In this document: positions 33,837 through 43,305 of the stretch, one piece after another
Position numbering within the stretch: the stretch's first letter is position 1
Layout of the letters: the number at the start of each line of letters is the position of its first letter
Source: Paenibacillus sabuli
Lineage (GTDB): Bacteria; Bacillota; Bacilli; Paenibacillales; Paenibacillaceae
DNA: 64,000 nt
Assembly (NCBI RefSeq): GCF_014705605.1
Contig: NZ_JACXIZ010000028.1
Location: 62,001-126,000, forward strand
Direction of reading: 5' to 3'
Notes under the pieces: model-generated
Database searches by the model: none
What the model was told of the DNA's origin: nothing
The model's input: only the letters and a program-made list of their open reading frames with translations
Translations under genes and position numbers: made by a program

Positions 33837-35620
33837 GACCCCGTCCCCCGCATCAGGTCGGCCGGCCGAAGGCGCGGGCCAAGGACTGGCGCGGCACGCT
33901 GCGCCGGCTGTGGTCGTATCTGGCTGTGCACAAGCGGCTGCTCACGCTCGTGCTCGTCATGGTGCTGCTGAGCTCGGCGCTCGGCCTGCTCGGCCCGTAC
34001 CTGCTCGGCCGCGCCATCGACGCCTACCTCGTGCCGCGCGAGCGCGAGGGCCTGCTGTGGTTCATCGCGCTGCTGGCCGGCAATTACGTGTTCTTCTCCG
34101 CCGCGACATGGCTGCAGAATTACTGGATGATCGGCATCGCCCAGCGCACGGTCGCGACGCTGCGCGAGGATCTGTTCCGTCAGCTGCATCGACTGCCGAT
34201 CGCCTACTTCTCGCGGCGCAAGCACGGCGAGCTGATGAGCCGGCTCACCAACGACATCGAGAACGTGAGCCAGACGCTCAACACCTCGTTCGTCCAGGTG
34301 TTCACCAGCGTGCTGACCTTTGCCGGCATGCTCGGCATGATGCTGTGGCTCAGCTTGTGGCTGACGCTGATCACGCTGACCATCATCCCGCTGATGGTGC
34401 TCGGCATGAAGTGGATCACGAGTCGCACCGGCCCGCGCTTCCGGGAGCAGCAGCGCAACCTCGGCGAGCTCAATGGCTTCGTGGAGGAGACGCTGTCCGG
34501 GCAGCAGATCGTCAAGACCTTCTCGCGGGAGCAGGCGATGATCGAGGCCTTCGCGGAGCGCAACGCGCGCCTGCGCGTCTCCGGCTATTGGGCGCAGGTG
34601 TACACCGGCTTCATTCCCAAGCTCATGAACATGCTCAATAACATTAGCTTCGCCCTGATCGCGGGCATCGGCGGCCTGCTGGCGATGCAGCAGCTCGTCT
34701 CCATCGGCGTGATCGTCACCTTCGCCGAGTACGCCCGCCAATTCACGCGGCCGCTCAACGATCTGGCCAATCAATTCAATACGATCCTCGCGGCGATCGC
34801 CGGGGCGGAGCGGGTGTTCGAGGTGCTGGAGGAGGCGCCGGAGTCCGGTGACGAGCAGGCGGCGGTGGAGCTGGAGCGGGTGCGCGGGGAGATCGTCTTC
34901 GAGGCTGTCGACTTCAGCTACGAGCCGGGCGTGCGCACGCTGCGCGGCATCGATCTGCACGTGGCGCCGGGTCAGACGCTGGCGCTGGTCGGCTCGACCG
35001 GCGCCGGCAAGTCAACGATCGTGCAGCTCATCTCGCGCTTCTATGCGCCGGATCGGGGACGCATCCTGATCGACGGGCGCGATATCGCCGGCATCCGGCG
35101 TCATAGTCTGCGGTCTCACATGGGCTTCGTGCTGCAGGATGTGTTCCTGTTCCAGGATACGATCCGCGAGAACATCCGCTACGGACGGCTGGAGGCGACC
35201 GATGCGGAGGTCGAGGAAGCGGCCAGACTGGCCAATGCGCATGGCTTCATCGCCAAGCTGCCGCGCGGCTACGACACGGTGCTCGGCCAGGACGGCGGCG
35301 GGATCAGCCAGGGGCAGCGGCAGCTGCTGTCGATCGCGCGAGCGATGCTCGCCGGTCCGTCGATCCTCGTCCTGGACGAAGCGACGAGCAGCGTCGATAC
35401 GGTGACGGAGATCAAGATCCAGGAGGCGCTATATCGGCTCATGCAGGGCCGCACCAACATCGTCATCGCCCACCGGCTGGGCACGATTCGCCGGGCCGAT
35501 CAGATCGCGGTGGTCGAGGACGGGCAGATCGTGGAGCGCGGCTCGCACGAGTCGCTGCTGCAGGCGCGTGGGCGGTACTACGACCTCGTGCATGCCGGCG
35601 AGCGCGAGGCCGGAGCTTGA
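33833..35620 (+). CDS. Heterodimeric ABC exporter half, canonical site
   Basis: 595 residues, starting inside the previous stop. Six-helix membrane domain, NBD with GSTGAGKST, ISQGQRQLLS, LVLDEATSSVD (catalytic Glu) and IAHRLGTI (H-loop His). Complements the degenerate NBD of the upstream half. YfiB/YfiC- or LmrCD-like arrangement; substrate unknown. Reads towards the AraC gene on the other strand (22-bp gap, no terminator seen). Confidence 0.9.
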   Translation: MRPRPPHQVGRPKARAKDWRGTLRRLWSYLAVHKRLLTLVLVMVLLSSALGLLGPYLLGRAIDAYLVPREREGLLWFIALLAGNYVFFSAATWLQNYWMIGIAQRTVATLREDLFRQLHRLPIAYFSRRKHGELMSRLTNDIENVSQTLNTSFVQVFTSVLTFAGMLGMMLWLSLWLTLITLTIIPLMVLGMKWITSRTGPRFREQQRNLGELNGFVEETLSGQQIVKTFSREQAMIEAFAERNARLRVSGYWAQVYTGFIPKLMNMLNNISFALIAGIGGLLAMQQLVSIGVIVTFAEYARQFTRPLNDLANQFNTILAAIAGAERVFEVLEEAPESGDEQAAVELERVRGEIVFEAVDFSYEPGVRTLRGIDLHVAPGQTLALVGSTGAGKSTIVQLISRFYAPDRGRILIDGRDIAGIRRHSLRSHMGFVLQDVFLFQDTIRENIRYGRLEATDAEVEEAARLANAHGFIAKLPRGYDTVLGQDGGGISQGQRQLLSIARAMLAGPSILVLDEATSSVDTVTEIKIQEALYRLMQGRTNIVIAHRLGTIRRADQIAVVEDGQIVERGSHESLLQARGRYYDLVHAGEREAGA

Positions 35621-35642
35621 GACCGGCCCGCAGCCTGTCGGC

Positions 35643-36464
35643 TCAGCTCCGCAGCACGGAGGGAGGGGTGCCGGTCACCTGCTTGAACTGGCGGCTGAAG
35701 AAATAAATGCTGCTGTAGCCGAGCGCCTCGGCCGTCTCGCCGACCGTCATGCCCAGCTGCAGCAGGTAGCGGGCGCGCTCGATGCGCCGGGCGATGATGT
35801 AGGAGCCAAGCGGCTGGCCCATCACCTCCTTGAACTTGAGCGCGAAATAGCGCGGCGACAGCTGCATGCGCGCCGCCAGCTCCTCGGCCGTGAACGGATG
35901 CCCCGGGTCCTGGGCGATCAGCGCCGCCGCGTCGAGCATCAGCCGCTCGCTCTGCCGCCGCCGGGTCTCCTCGCGCGCCTCCTCGGCGGTGTGCGCCTGC
36001 CGCCCATACAGCTCCAGCAGCAGCTCCAGCAGCAGCTGCGCCTCGCGCTCGTGCGCGTATTCGCCGCCGAGCCGGGTCCGTACGAGCCGCTCGAGGTAGA
36101 GCTCGTGCAGCTCGGTCGGCGCAAAGGCGGCCTTGGCGGGCAGCGCTGCGAGGCGGCGGCGCGCCCACGCGTTCGCTTCGAAGTGGACGAACGTCACCGT
36201 CAGCGGCTGATCCGGATCATGCGCGGCGGCGACCCGATCGCCCGGCCGGAACAAAAAGCAGTCTCCGCTGCGCGCCTCGTGCCGGAGGCCGTTCAACTGC
36301 ACCTCGCCGCATCCGCTCCACACGTACCACAGGTCGCAATCCTCGAACGGCGCGTCCAGCCGATTCCACTTCCAAGTGGCTTCGCACAGTACCTTGCCGT
36401 AAAAAGCGCTGAGCGCCGGCCCCGAATTGCTGGGCGCGGTGCGGCTATCGGTATGCGCCTTCAT
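35643..36464 (-). CDS. AraC-family regulator with N-terminal cupin
   Basis: 273 residues; AAAGGAGG before ATG. Cupin-type sensor (about 40-105: CDLWYVWSGCGEVQLNG, GDCFLFRPGD) and C-terminal double HTH (about 170-270: FTAEELAARMQLSPRYFALKFKEVMG, TVGETAEALGYSSIYFFSRQFKQVTG). Divergent from the PhyH dioxygenase gene at 36698 across 233 bp, so it most likely controls that gene. Similar AraC proteins in Paenibacillus usually respond to sugars or related small molecules. Confidence 0.9.
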   Translation of the reverse strand: MKAHTDSRTAPSNSGPALSAFYGKVLCEATWKWNRLDAPFEDCDLWYVWSGCGEVQLNGLRHEARSGDCFLFRPGDRVAAAHDPDQPLTVTFVHFEANAWARRRLAALPAKAAFAPTELHELYLERLVRTRLGGEYAHEREAQLLLELLLELYGRQAHTAEEAREETRRRQSERLMLDAAALIAQDPGHPFTAEELAARMQLSPRYFALKFKEVMGQPLGSYIIARRIERARYLLQLGMTVGETAEALGYSSIYFFSRQFKQVTGTPPSVLRS

Positions 36465-36697
36465 GAGCTGTCGCCTCCTTTATTGTACCTAACATCACTG
36501 TCACTACTATACCTGCAATGTCTGGTGCGGTCATGTGATGTGCGACCGGCCTGCTCCTGCGAGCAAGCCGCCTTGAGACTATCGTATATGTAGAATAATG
36601 CAAACCATTATGCGTGCCGATGCATTTATTTTAAAGCAAAATCCCGGTATGATAAAGCCATCAGCATTCAAATACGTCAAATGACGAGGTGATTCGG

Positions 36698-37552
36698 ATG
36701 GCACAAAACGAAACGCAGCGGAAAAACGAGACGGAGTGGACACCAGAGGAAATCTCGCAGCGACTGTACCGATACGACAAAATCGCCGACCGGCTGGACG
36801 GCTGGGCGGCCTGGGGCGAGAAGGCGCTCGCGCAATATCGCAGCGCCGGCTATGTCGCAGTCGAGGGAGCCTATAGCCAGCGGCAGATCGACGATGCGCT
36901 GGCGGCGCTGCACACGCTCGTCTTCGAGGATGCCAAGGGCGCGCGCATTCAACTGACGAAGCCGAGCAGCGAGCTCAAGAGTTACGAGGAACGCGAACGC
37001 GCGGTGCGCAAGGTAAGCGATTACGTCGAATGCGATGACCGCCTGCGCGCGATTGCGTACGATCCGCAGCTGCTGGCGCGGGTCGAGGCGATCCTGGGCG
37101 ACGAGGCGGTGCTGGTGCAGGACATGGCCCTGCTCAAGCCGCCCAACGGCGGCGGCGAGAAGCCGTGGCACCAGGATATGGCCTACGGGCCGCTGGCCTT
37201 CCAGAAGGCCGTCGTCGGCGTCTGGATCGCGCTGGACGAAGCGGGGCTCGACAACGGCTGCATGCATATCATCCCGGGCTCGCACGCGGACGGCGCAGTG
37301 CCGCACTATGCGATTCGCGATCTGCAGCTATGCGACGCGCATGTCCCGGTCGAGCAGGATGTCGCAGTGCCGCTGCAGCCCGGCGGGCTGCTGTTCTTCC
37401 ACGGCCTGCTCAAGCACGGCACGCCGTTCAATCTGTCGGCCAAGCGCCGTCGGGCGCTGCAGTTCCACTACGCGCCCCGCTCTGCGGCGAAGCTGTCGCC
37501 GAAGGAATACAAGCGCTTTTTTACGAATGAAATGACAGGCGCCGAGTGCTGA
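36698..37552 (+). CDS. Phytanoyl-CoA dioxygenase (PhyH) family enzyme
   Basis: 284 residues from ATG 36698 (GAGGTG 6 bp upstream). Fe(II)/2-oxoglutarate fold with the HxD pair in KPWHQDMAYGPL (near residue 157), HIIPGSHADGA, distal His in LFFHGLLKHGTPFN and the 2-oxoglutarate-binding Arg likely in KRRRALQFHY. Hydroxylates an unknown small molecule. The HIIPGSH signature is shared with many bacterial PhyH enzymes of secondary or sugar metabolism. Followed by a strong hairpin terminator. Confidence 0.9.
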   Translation: MAQNETQRKNETEWTPEEISQRLYRYDKIADRLDGWAAWGEKALAQYRSAGYVAVEGAYSQRQIDDALAALHTLVFEDAKGARIQLTKPSSELKSYEERERAVRKVSDYVECDDRLRAIAYDPQLLARVEAILGDEAVLVQDMALLKPPNGGGEKPWHQDMAYGPLAFQKAVVGVWIALDEAGLDNGCMHIIPGSHADGAVPHYAIRDLQLCDAHVPVEQDVAVPLQPGGLLFFHGLLKHGTPFNLSAKRRRALQFHYAPRSAAKLSPKEYKRFFTNEMTGAEC

Positions 37553-37588
37553 ACGCGCGCACTTCGAGCGGAAGAGCGCGAAGCAGTG

Positions 37589-37635
37589 AAACAAACGGCC
37601 TGACATCGCGGAATGCGATGCCAGGTCGTTTGTTT
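37589..37635 (+). terminator. Terminator after PhyH gene
   Basis: Long stem AAACAAACGGCCTGACATCG paired with its near-complement ending AGGTCGTTTGTTT, loop GGAAT; the 3' side is T-rich. Confidence 0.8.
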
Positions 37636-37678
37636 GATACCGCATGCTACCCTTAGGTTCCTTCATGAATCTACTAGG

Positions 37679-37805
37679 CTAATGGTTGCCAGCGCGCTTA
37701 TTTCGATCGATTTCGAGTGATTTCTAATCTAGTGGTTGCCATAGCGCTTATTTGGACTCGATTTTCGATTAAGTTTACGAAAATAAGACCTGTGGCAACC
37801 GTCAG
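37679..37805. repeat. MITE-like dispersed hairpin repeat, copy B
   Basis: CTAATGGTTGCCAGCGCGCTTATTT ... CTAGTGGTTGCCATAGCGCTTATTTGG ... AAAATAAGACCTGTGGCAACCGTCAG, all parts shown here only in outline. Same order of blocks as 15518-15701, with point differences. Lies 42 bp after the PhyH terminator. The rest of the 37553-37942 gap shows nothing else. Confidence 0.75.
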
Positions 37806-37942
37806 GTTTGTTGGCGTATGGTGAAGCGGATAGAATCCGCTAATATTTCAAATCAGTCTCCACCGCCACCGCAGGGTTGCCGACGGAGGGCCGGACGAGT
37901 ATAATAGAACGGGAACATACATTCGATTATACGGGAGGCTTC

Positions 37943-38587
37943 ATGAAAGGCACGACGCACCTCGCGATCGGCGTCGCGATCGGCTGCGGCGCCGCCTTGT
38001 ATTACCCGTTCACCGCCACCAATGCCGCGCTGTATGTCGTCACCGCCGCCTTCTCGGCGCTGGCGGCGGATCTGGACGGACCGAGCGTGCTGAGCAGCAA
38101 GCTCGGCAAGCTGGCCAGGCTGCTGCGCGGGCTGGTCGTCTGGTCTGGCCTCCTGCTCGCGGGCGGACTGGCGTATCGGTATGCGCGGCAGCAGCCTGTG
38201 GAGGACTGGCTCGTGGTCGTGGCGGTGTCGCTCCTGCTGCTGGGCTTCATTGCCCGCGAAGGTCGCATCCGCAATCTGCTGGTCTCTCTGATCGGCGCGG
38301 TGCTGCTCTACGTCGGCTGGCTGGAATCGGCCGGCTGGCTGCTCGGCTTCGGACTGTTCGTGGCGTGGGCCCCCTGGCTCGCCCATCGCGGCCTGACACA
38401 CTCCGTCTGGGCGCTCGCGGCATGGACGGCGATCGGCTACGGCCTGGAGAGCGAGCTGCAGGTCGACGGGCTGATGGTGATGGCGCTCTACGGCTACCTC
38501 TCCCACCTGCTCGCCGACTCGCTGACGCCGGCGGGCGTAAGATGGCTCTACCCGCTGCTTCGATTCTCGTTCCGCCTGCCCCGCTGA
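37943..38587 (+). CDS. Membrane-bound metal-dependent hydrolase (YdjM/DUF457-like)
   Basis: 214 residues from ATG 37943 behind GGGAGG. Typical family pattern: early His and Asp (THLAIGVAIG, AALAADLDGPSV with DLD), later HRGLTHS and GYLSHLLADSLTPAG, separated by about five membrane helices. These His/Asp residues form the expected metal site. Family members are related to the LexA-regulated E. coli YdjM; function is not established. Confidence 0.88.
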   Translation: MKGTTHLAIGVAIGCGAALYYPFTATNAALYVVTAAFSALAADLDGPSVLSSKLGKLARLLRGLVVWSGLLLAGGLAYRYARQQPVEDWLVVVAVSLLLLGFIAREGRIRNLLVSLIGAVLLYVGWLESAGWLLGFGLFVAWAPWLAHRGLTHSVWALAAWTAIGYGLESELQVDGLMVMALYGYLSHLLADSLTPAGVRWLYPLLRFSFRLPR

Positions 38588-38603
38588 TGATGCGGGGCTT
38601 TTT
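38578..38603 (+). terminator. Terminator after YdjM-like gene
   Basis: GCCCCGC / GCGGGGC stem with a seven-base loop and five T; it overlaps the stop codon. Confidence 0.88.
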
Positions 38604-38745
38604 CACAGCGATCGGCGGAGCCGTTTAGCGAGCAGTTCTTTTTTTGATGTCGTACGCACTTGGCCTGTATAGTTATGAAACGCTCTAAATGTTAGGTTTG
38701 TGTAAGGAATACCCCGAAATGCCAAGAAATTTCCCCCTCGAATGC

Positions 38746-38789
38746 AAAATTTATTGAAGTCCTATGTAAAATATATTGAAGTCCTACGT
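38746..38789. repeat. Tandem 22-bp direct repeat in GGDEF-EAL upstream region
   Basis: Two adjacent copies of AAAATttATTGAAGTCCTatGT (38746-38767 and 38768-38789) with two mismatches, in an AT-rich stretch 100 bp before the start at 38889. The two-turn spacing and TTGAAGTCC core look like a direct-repeat regulator binding site. The rest of 38588-38888 holds only the terminator at 38578-38603. Confidence 0.6.
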
Positions 38790-38888
38790 AAGAAATAGTA
38801 CGATAGGTCTACGAATGAAGGCAATCGTCAGAATTTTCAAACGCAGTGTCAGGTTACTTTCCGCTATCAGACAAAAGGGGATCGGAAT

Positions 38889-40442
38889 ATGGGGGAGTCA
38901 AGCGGGCGGGGCCCGCATTGGAAGGTGCTCATGGAAGGGGGCGGTATCGCCATTGTCGTGTTTGTGGTGACTAGATTGGCGATCCAGCTAATCTGGCCGG
39001 GGAGCTGGGCGGACCCGATGGCTGAGCTGGCGCATGTCGTGCTGTTCCTCGCCCTGTCGATTCCGCTGCTCTACGTCGTCGGCCGGACGAAGCGGCAATT
39101 GCAAGCGAGTATGGCGAGCTATTACTCTCTGGCGCACTATGACGAGCTGACGTCGCTGCCCAATCAGCGCTACCTCAAGTCGGAGCTGGAGGAATGGCTG
39201 ATGCAGGCAAGGCTGGCACAGGAACGGCTGGCGGTGTTTTTTCTCGATCTTGATCGCTTCAAAAACATCAACGATACGATGGGGCATCTCGTCGGCGATC
39301 AGGTGCTGCAGGAGGTGGGACGACGCTTCCGGGCGGGGCTCGGGGAGGAGGTGTTCGTCGCGCGGATGGGGGGCGACGAGTTCGTAATGCTGATGCGGGA
39401 CGTATGGAGCGAGGAGCAGCCGCTCAGCGCGGGACGCACGCTCGTCCGCCTACTGGAGGAGCCGGTCTATGTGGACGGCCAGGGCTTGCGGATGACGACG
39501 AGCGTCGGCATCGCGCTGTATCCGGAGCACGGCGACAGCGGCGAGGAGCTGATGCGCTGCGCTGACGTGGCGATGTACAGAGCCAAGGAGAAGGGCAAAA
39601 ATCGCGTCATGCTGTACAAGGCGTCGATGAGCAGCGCGCCGCACGACATGGAGAGCGAGCTGTACTTCGCGCTGGGACGCGGCGAATTCGAGCTGTATTA
39701 CCAGCCGCAGCTCAACTTCGCCACCGGTCAATTGATCGGACTGGAGGCGCTCATCCGCTGGCATCATCCGCGGCTCGGACTGCTCGGACCGGGGGCCTTC
39801 CTCCCGGTGGCCGAGGAATCGGGACTGATCGTGCAGATCGGCGAGTGGGCGCTGCGCGAGGCATGCCGGCAGAACAAACGCTGGCAGGACGAAGGGCACC
39901 CGGTGACCCCGGTCTCGGTCAATCTGTCCCCCGGCCAGATGCACGCCTCGAATATCGTCGGCGTCGTGTATGAGGTGCTGGAGGAGACCGGGCTGGAGCC
40001 GCGCTACCTGCATCTGGAGGTGACCGAATCTGTGGTGCTGCAGCATATCGAACGCGTCAAAATCAAGCTCGGCGATCTGCGCAACCTCGGCATCCAGGTG
40101 TCGCTCGATGACTTCGGCACAGGCTATTCGTCGCTTAGCTATCTCAAGGAGCTGCCGGTCAGCGCGATCAAAATCGACAAGTCGTTCATTCAGGACATCA
40201 TCACCGGCACCCGGGACGGCGTCATTGTCTCCGCGATCATCGCGATGGCGCAATCGATGGACGTCGGGGTAATTGCCGAAGGCGTGGAGACGGCGGAGCA
40301 GGCGGCGGCGCTGCGCGAGCGCGGCTGCGATCTGGTCCAGGGCTACTACATCAGCCGTCCGCAGCCTGCGCCGGAGATCGAGCGGCTTTATTACGGCACA
40401 GCCGCGCGGACCGCCGCGCCGGCTGCCGTCGTTACAGACTAG
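38889..40442 (+). CDS. GGDEF-EAL cyclic-di-GMP turnover protein, membrane-bound
   Basis: 517 residues. Two N-terminal helices (about 18-35 and 46-62), no other sensor domain. GGDEF domain (about 80-245) with intact RMGGDEFVM; no RxxD inhibitory site is evident. EAL domain (about 255-505) with LEALIRW, NLSPGQ, DDFGTGYSSLSYL, KIDKSFI and EGVET, all residues needed for phosphodiesterase activity. It could make or break c-di-GMP; direction cannot be told from sequence. AAAAGGGGA before ATG. Confidence 0.93.
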   Translation: MGESSGRGPHWKVLMEGGGIAIVVFVVTRLAIQLIWPGSWADPMAELAHVVLFLALSIPLLYVVGRTKRQLQASMASYYSLAHYDELTSLPNQRYLKSELEEWLMQARLAQERLAVFFLDLDRFKNINDTMGHLVGDQVLQEVGRRFRAGLGEEVFVARMGGDEFVMLMRDVWSEEQPLSAGRTLVRLLEEPVYVDGQGLRMTTSVGIALYPEHGDSGEELMRCADVAMYRAKEKGKNRVMLYKASMSSAPHDMESELYFALGRGEFELYYQPQLNFATGQLIGLEALIRWHHPRLGLLGPGAFLPVAEESGLIVQIGEWALREACRQNKRWQDEGHPVTPVSVNLSPGQMHASNIVGVVYEVLEETGLEPRYLHLEVTESVVLQHIERVKIKLGDLRNLGIQVSLDDFGTGYSSLSYLKELPVSAIKIDKSFIQDIITGTRDGVIVSAIIAMAQSMDVGVIAEGVETAEQAAALRERGCDLVQGYYISRPQPAPEIERLYYGTAARTAAPAAVVTD

Positions 40443-40455
40443 GAGTGCAGGCAAT

Positions 40456-40489
40456 CTCGCTCAGGGCGTCATCTTACGCCCTAAGCGAG
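40456..40489. terminator. Bidirectional terminator between GGDEF-EAL and helicase genes
   Basis: CTCGCTcAGGGCGT / ACGCCCTaAGCGAG, one mismatch, six-base loop. Overlaps the last codons of the minus-strand helicase. T tracts are weak on both sides. Confidence 0.55.
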
Positions 40490-42442
40490 CGCATAGCGCA
40501 GCCGGGCCCCGGGCGGCAGCACGGCCTCGATCGACGCCCGTACGGGATGGCGGCTCTCCTGCAGCTCCTCGCTCAGGATCGCCACCGTCCCGCGGTCGTC
40601 CCGCGACCGAATGAGTCGGCCGATGCCCTGACGCAGCCGGAGCAGCATGTAGGGCAGGTCGACCTCGGCGTAGGGATCGCGCGCGCGGGATCGCTTGGCG
40701 ATGAAGACCGGATCGTGGGGCGGGAACGGCAGCGACCAGACAATCACCTGGCTGAGCGAGGGGCCCGGGATGTCCAGGCCTTCCCACAGGCTGACCGCGC
40801 AGAGCACGCTGGACTCGTCGCGCTCGAAGGCGTCGATCAGATGGCTGATCTCCCGGTCGCCCTCGAACAGGAAGAGCAGTCCGGCGCAGTCCGGACAGTA
40901 GATGAGCTCTTGCCGGAATCGGGCGAGCTGCTCGCGCGAGGGGAAGAGCAGCAGCGTGCGCCCTCCGGCATCGATCAGCAGCCGCTCGGCGGCCTTCATC
41001 TTGGACCGGTCGTGATCGCTCCGCTCTGTCCACTGCGGCGCCACCAGCGTCATGCGGGAGCCGTACGGATCGGGAGGCGGAACGGAGAAGCTCAGATAGC
41101 TCGCGCCGACCCCGAGGCTGTGCGCCATATAGTCGAACGAGCCCTCGACGGATAGCGTCGCGGAGGAGAAGACGACGGGCATCGGCCGGTCGAAGACGCG
41201 CGACTGCAGCAGCTCGCGCACCGTCATCGGCATGATCGCCAGCGACAAGCCCGGACCCTGTCCGGACACCCAGCAGATCAGCTCCTCCTGCCGCTCGAAC
41301 AGCCCCAGCGCATGCTGCATCATCTCCAGATGCTCCTCGACGATGCGCAATTGGTAGTCGTCCAGCGTGAACAGACCGCTCTCGTACACCAGCTCCTCCT
41401 CGATCACCGCCAGCAGCTCCCGGAAGCGCCTCATCTCTGTGCGCAGCCGCTCGTCGACGAGCACCTGCATCCGCTCCGAGCCCGCGACCGGGCGGGACTG
41501 CGACTGCAGCCAGCCGAACACGGTCTCGCTCTGGGCGATTGTCTCGTCTACGCGCAGCGCCAATGACTTGCGTACTCGGCCATGCAGCAGCCGAGTAATC
41601 AGTTCCTCGAAGACGTCGTGCCTGAGCTTGTAGGTCAGCGCTTTTTGCGCCGCCGCTTCGAGCAGGTGTCCCTCGTCGAAGACGACCGCGCCATGCTCGG
41701 GCAGCAGCGGCAGCTGGCCTTCGCGGCGCCGCGCTTCGCGCGTCCACACATGCTCCATATAGAAGTCGTGCGAGCAGATGATCAGGTCCGCCGCGGCGCG
41801 CGTGTGCGCACGCGAGAGCGTCTGACCGCAGCGGTGACGCTGCGGACAGGCGAGACAGTCGTGAAAGGCGTCCCAATTGACCATCTCCCACTGGGCATCG
41901 TCCAGCTCGGGATAGTCCTTGCGGTCGCCGTATGGGTAGAAGGCCTGCATTGTAGCGCTTTGGCGGGCGAAGGGCGGCAGCTGCTCGCGCAGCGCCTCGA
42001 AACGCGTGCCGTACTGCTCGTCGAGCCGCGCATAGTCCAGCTTGTCCAGGCACAGATACTGCTCCGGCGCCTTGGCGGCGCGGGCGTCGATGGAGAGACC
42101 CAGATGCCGCTCGAGCTTGGCCAGGTCTCCGCCCGGCTTGAGCAACTGCTCGATGAGCGATTCGTCCGCGCAGGCGACGATCGCCGGCTTGCCGGTGTAG
42201 CGGGCGTAGCACAGGCTATACAGGAGGTAGACGATCGTCTTGCCGGTGCCGACGCCGGCTTCGGCGAAGATCGTCTTGCGCTGTGTGAAGGCGCGCTCCA
42301 ACTGGTAAGCCATATAGATCTGCTCCTCCCGCACCTCAAAGCCGGCAGCGGGAAGCCGTTCGTACAGCACGTCTGCGATCCACTCGCCGGCCTGCTCCAT
42401 GTAGGGACGCGAACGGTCGTATGCGAAGGGGTAGCGTGCCAT
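40481..42442 (-). CDS. DinG/XPD-like ATP-dependent helicase
   Basis: 653 residues. Walker A GVGTGKT (near residue 65), Walker B DEGH, motif VI QGIGRLIRSRDDRG, and four Cys placed as in the Fe-S cluster of XPD/DinG: YLCLDKL near 150 and DCLACPQRHRCG near 205. 5'-to-3' superfamily 2 DNA helicase, probably in repair. It lacks the N-terminal exonuclease domain of Bacillus DinG and is closer to YoaA-type enzymes. The HATP-like substrate region is otherwise normal. Confidence 0.9.
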   Translation of the reverse strand: MARYPFAYDRSRPYMEQAGEWIADVLYERLPAAGFEVREEQIYMAYQLERAFTQRKTIFAEAGVGTGKTIVYLLYSLCYARYTGKPAIVACADESLIEQLLKPGGDLAKLERHLGLSIDARAAKAPEQYLCLDKLDYARLDEQYGTRFEALREQLPPFARQSATMQAFYPYGDRKDYPELDDAQWEMVNWDAFHDCLACPQRHRCGQTLSRAHTRAAADLIICSHDFYMEHVWTREARRREGQLPLLPEHGAVVFDEGHLLEAAAQKALTYKLRHDVFEELITRLLHGRVRKSLALRVDETIAQSETVFGWLQSQSRPVAGSERMQVLVDERLRTEMRRFRELLAVIEEELVYESGLFTLDDYQLRIVEEHLEMMQHALGLFERQEELICWVSGQGPGLSLAIMPMTVRELLQSRVFDRPMPVVFSSATLSVEGSFDYMAHSLGVGASYLSFSVPPPDPYGSRMTLVAPQWTERSDHDRSKMKAAERLLIDAGGRTLLLFPSREQLARFRQELIYCPDCAGLLFLFEGDREISHLIDAFERDESSVLCAVSLWEGLDIPGPSLSQVIVWSLPFPPHDPVFIAKRSRARDPYAEVDLPYMLLRLRQGIGRLIRSRDDRGTVAILSEELQESRHPVRASIEAVLPPGARLRYALA

Positions 42443-42596
42443 TAGCCGTCCAGTCCTCTCTGTGAAGATGTTCCTCCATCATACCGGGATTGGGCCCGGC
42501 ATTCAAGCCGCGGCCGGCGGACGGGCAGGCGAGTTTTTTTAATGGGGAGTGGGTATTAATATAAGAGAGCAGCGAAAAAAAACGGGAGGTTGAGCG

Positions 42597-43142
42597 ATGG
42601 ACTGGTACGACAAGCTGAGCGATTATTTCCCGGAGCACGAGATGAAGAACCCCCAGCACTTGAAGGATCTGATCGCAGACAAGGACATCTACCACAAGGA
42701 AGAAAATTCGGAGTACATTACGTTGTATGCGGAGTTTCCCAGTTTTGTGTTCATCGACTATCTTCTCGTCACGTCCAAGCAGCGGGGCAAGGGCATCGGC
42801 ACGCGCGTACTGGACGGGTTCAAGGCCAAAGGCAAGCTGGTGCTGCTGGAGGCGGAGCCGAAGGATCCGGATAACGACGACGCCCAGCGGCGGCTCAACT
42901 TCTATGCGCGCAACGGGTTCAAGCAGGCGGATCAGATTGTCTACGAGCGCGAAAACGACGAAGGGGAATCCTTTCGCATGCACATCTTGTACTGGGCGCC
43001 GGCTGCGCTGCCCCAGGAGGAAATCTTGACAAAGATGGCGATGGCCTGCAAGGAAATCCACAATTATCGGAGCAAGCGCTACTACGGCCGCGTGTTGGCT
43101 GATCCCGAGGAAGTGCTGCGGCTTAAAACCGATCAGGTCTAA
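42597..43142 (+). CDS. GNAT-family N-acetyltransferase
   Basis: 181 residues; GGGAGGTTGAG before ATG. Acetyl-CoA loop SKQRGKGIGTRVLDGF (about 60-75), then LLEAEPKDPDNDDAQRRLNFYARNGF. Substrate unknown. Monocistronic, closed by a terminator 60 bp later. A TATTAATATAAGAG stretch about 40 bp upstream is the likely promoter area. Confidence 0.88.
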   Translation: MDWYDKLSDYFPEHEMKNPQHLKDLIADKDIYHKEENSEYITLYAEFPSFVFIDYLLVTSKQRGKGIGTRVLDGFKAKGKLVLLEAEPKDPDNDDAQRRLNFYARNGFKQADQIVYERENDEGESFRMHILYWAPAALPQEEILTKMAMACKEIHNYRSKRYYGRVLADPEEVLRLKTDQV

Positions 43143-43201
43143 AAGTATGGTGAAAGCTCTGGCAACTCTTTCACCATGCTTCTAAGAAGCGGCTCCATAG
43201 C

Positions 43202-43241
43202 AAGACCGCCTTCCGGCTTTATACGGATGGCGGTCTTTTTT
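43202..43241 (+). terminator. Terminator after GNAT gene
   Basis: AAGACCGCC / GGCGGTCTT with an 18-base loop and six T. Confidence 0.88.
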
Positions 43242-43250
43242 AAATCTACG

Positions 43251-43279
43251 TTGACATTCGAAGCTTAGCGTTATACAAT
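43251..43279 (+). promoter_or_regulatory. Sigma-A promoter of yceI-like gene
   Basis: TTGACA (43251-43256), 17 bp, TACAAT (43274-43279). Confidence 0.7.
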
Positions 43280-43305
43280 TGCTCTGTAAATAAATATAGT
43301 ATATA

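Noticed and set aside
38776-38970. Short frame upstream of GGDEF-EAL
   Set aside because: No ribosome binding site; overlaps the regulatory repeat and the real gene start.
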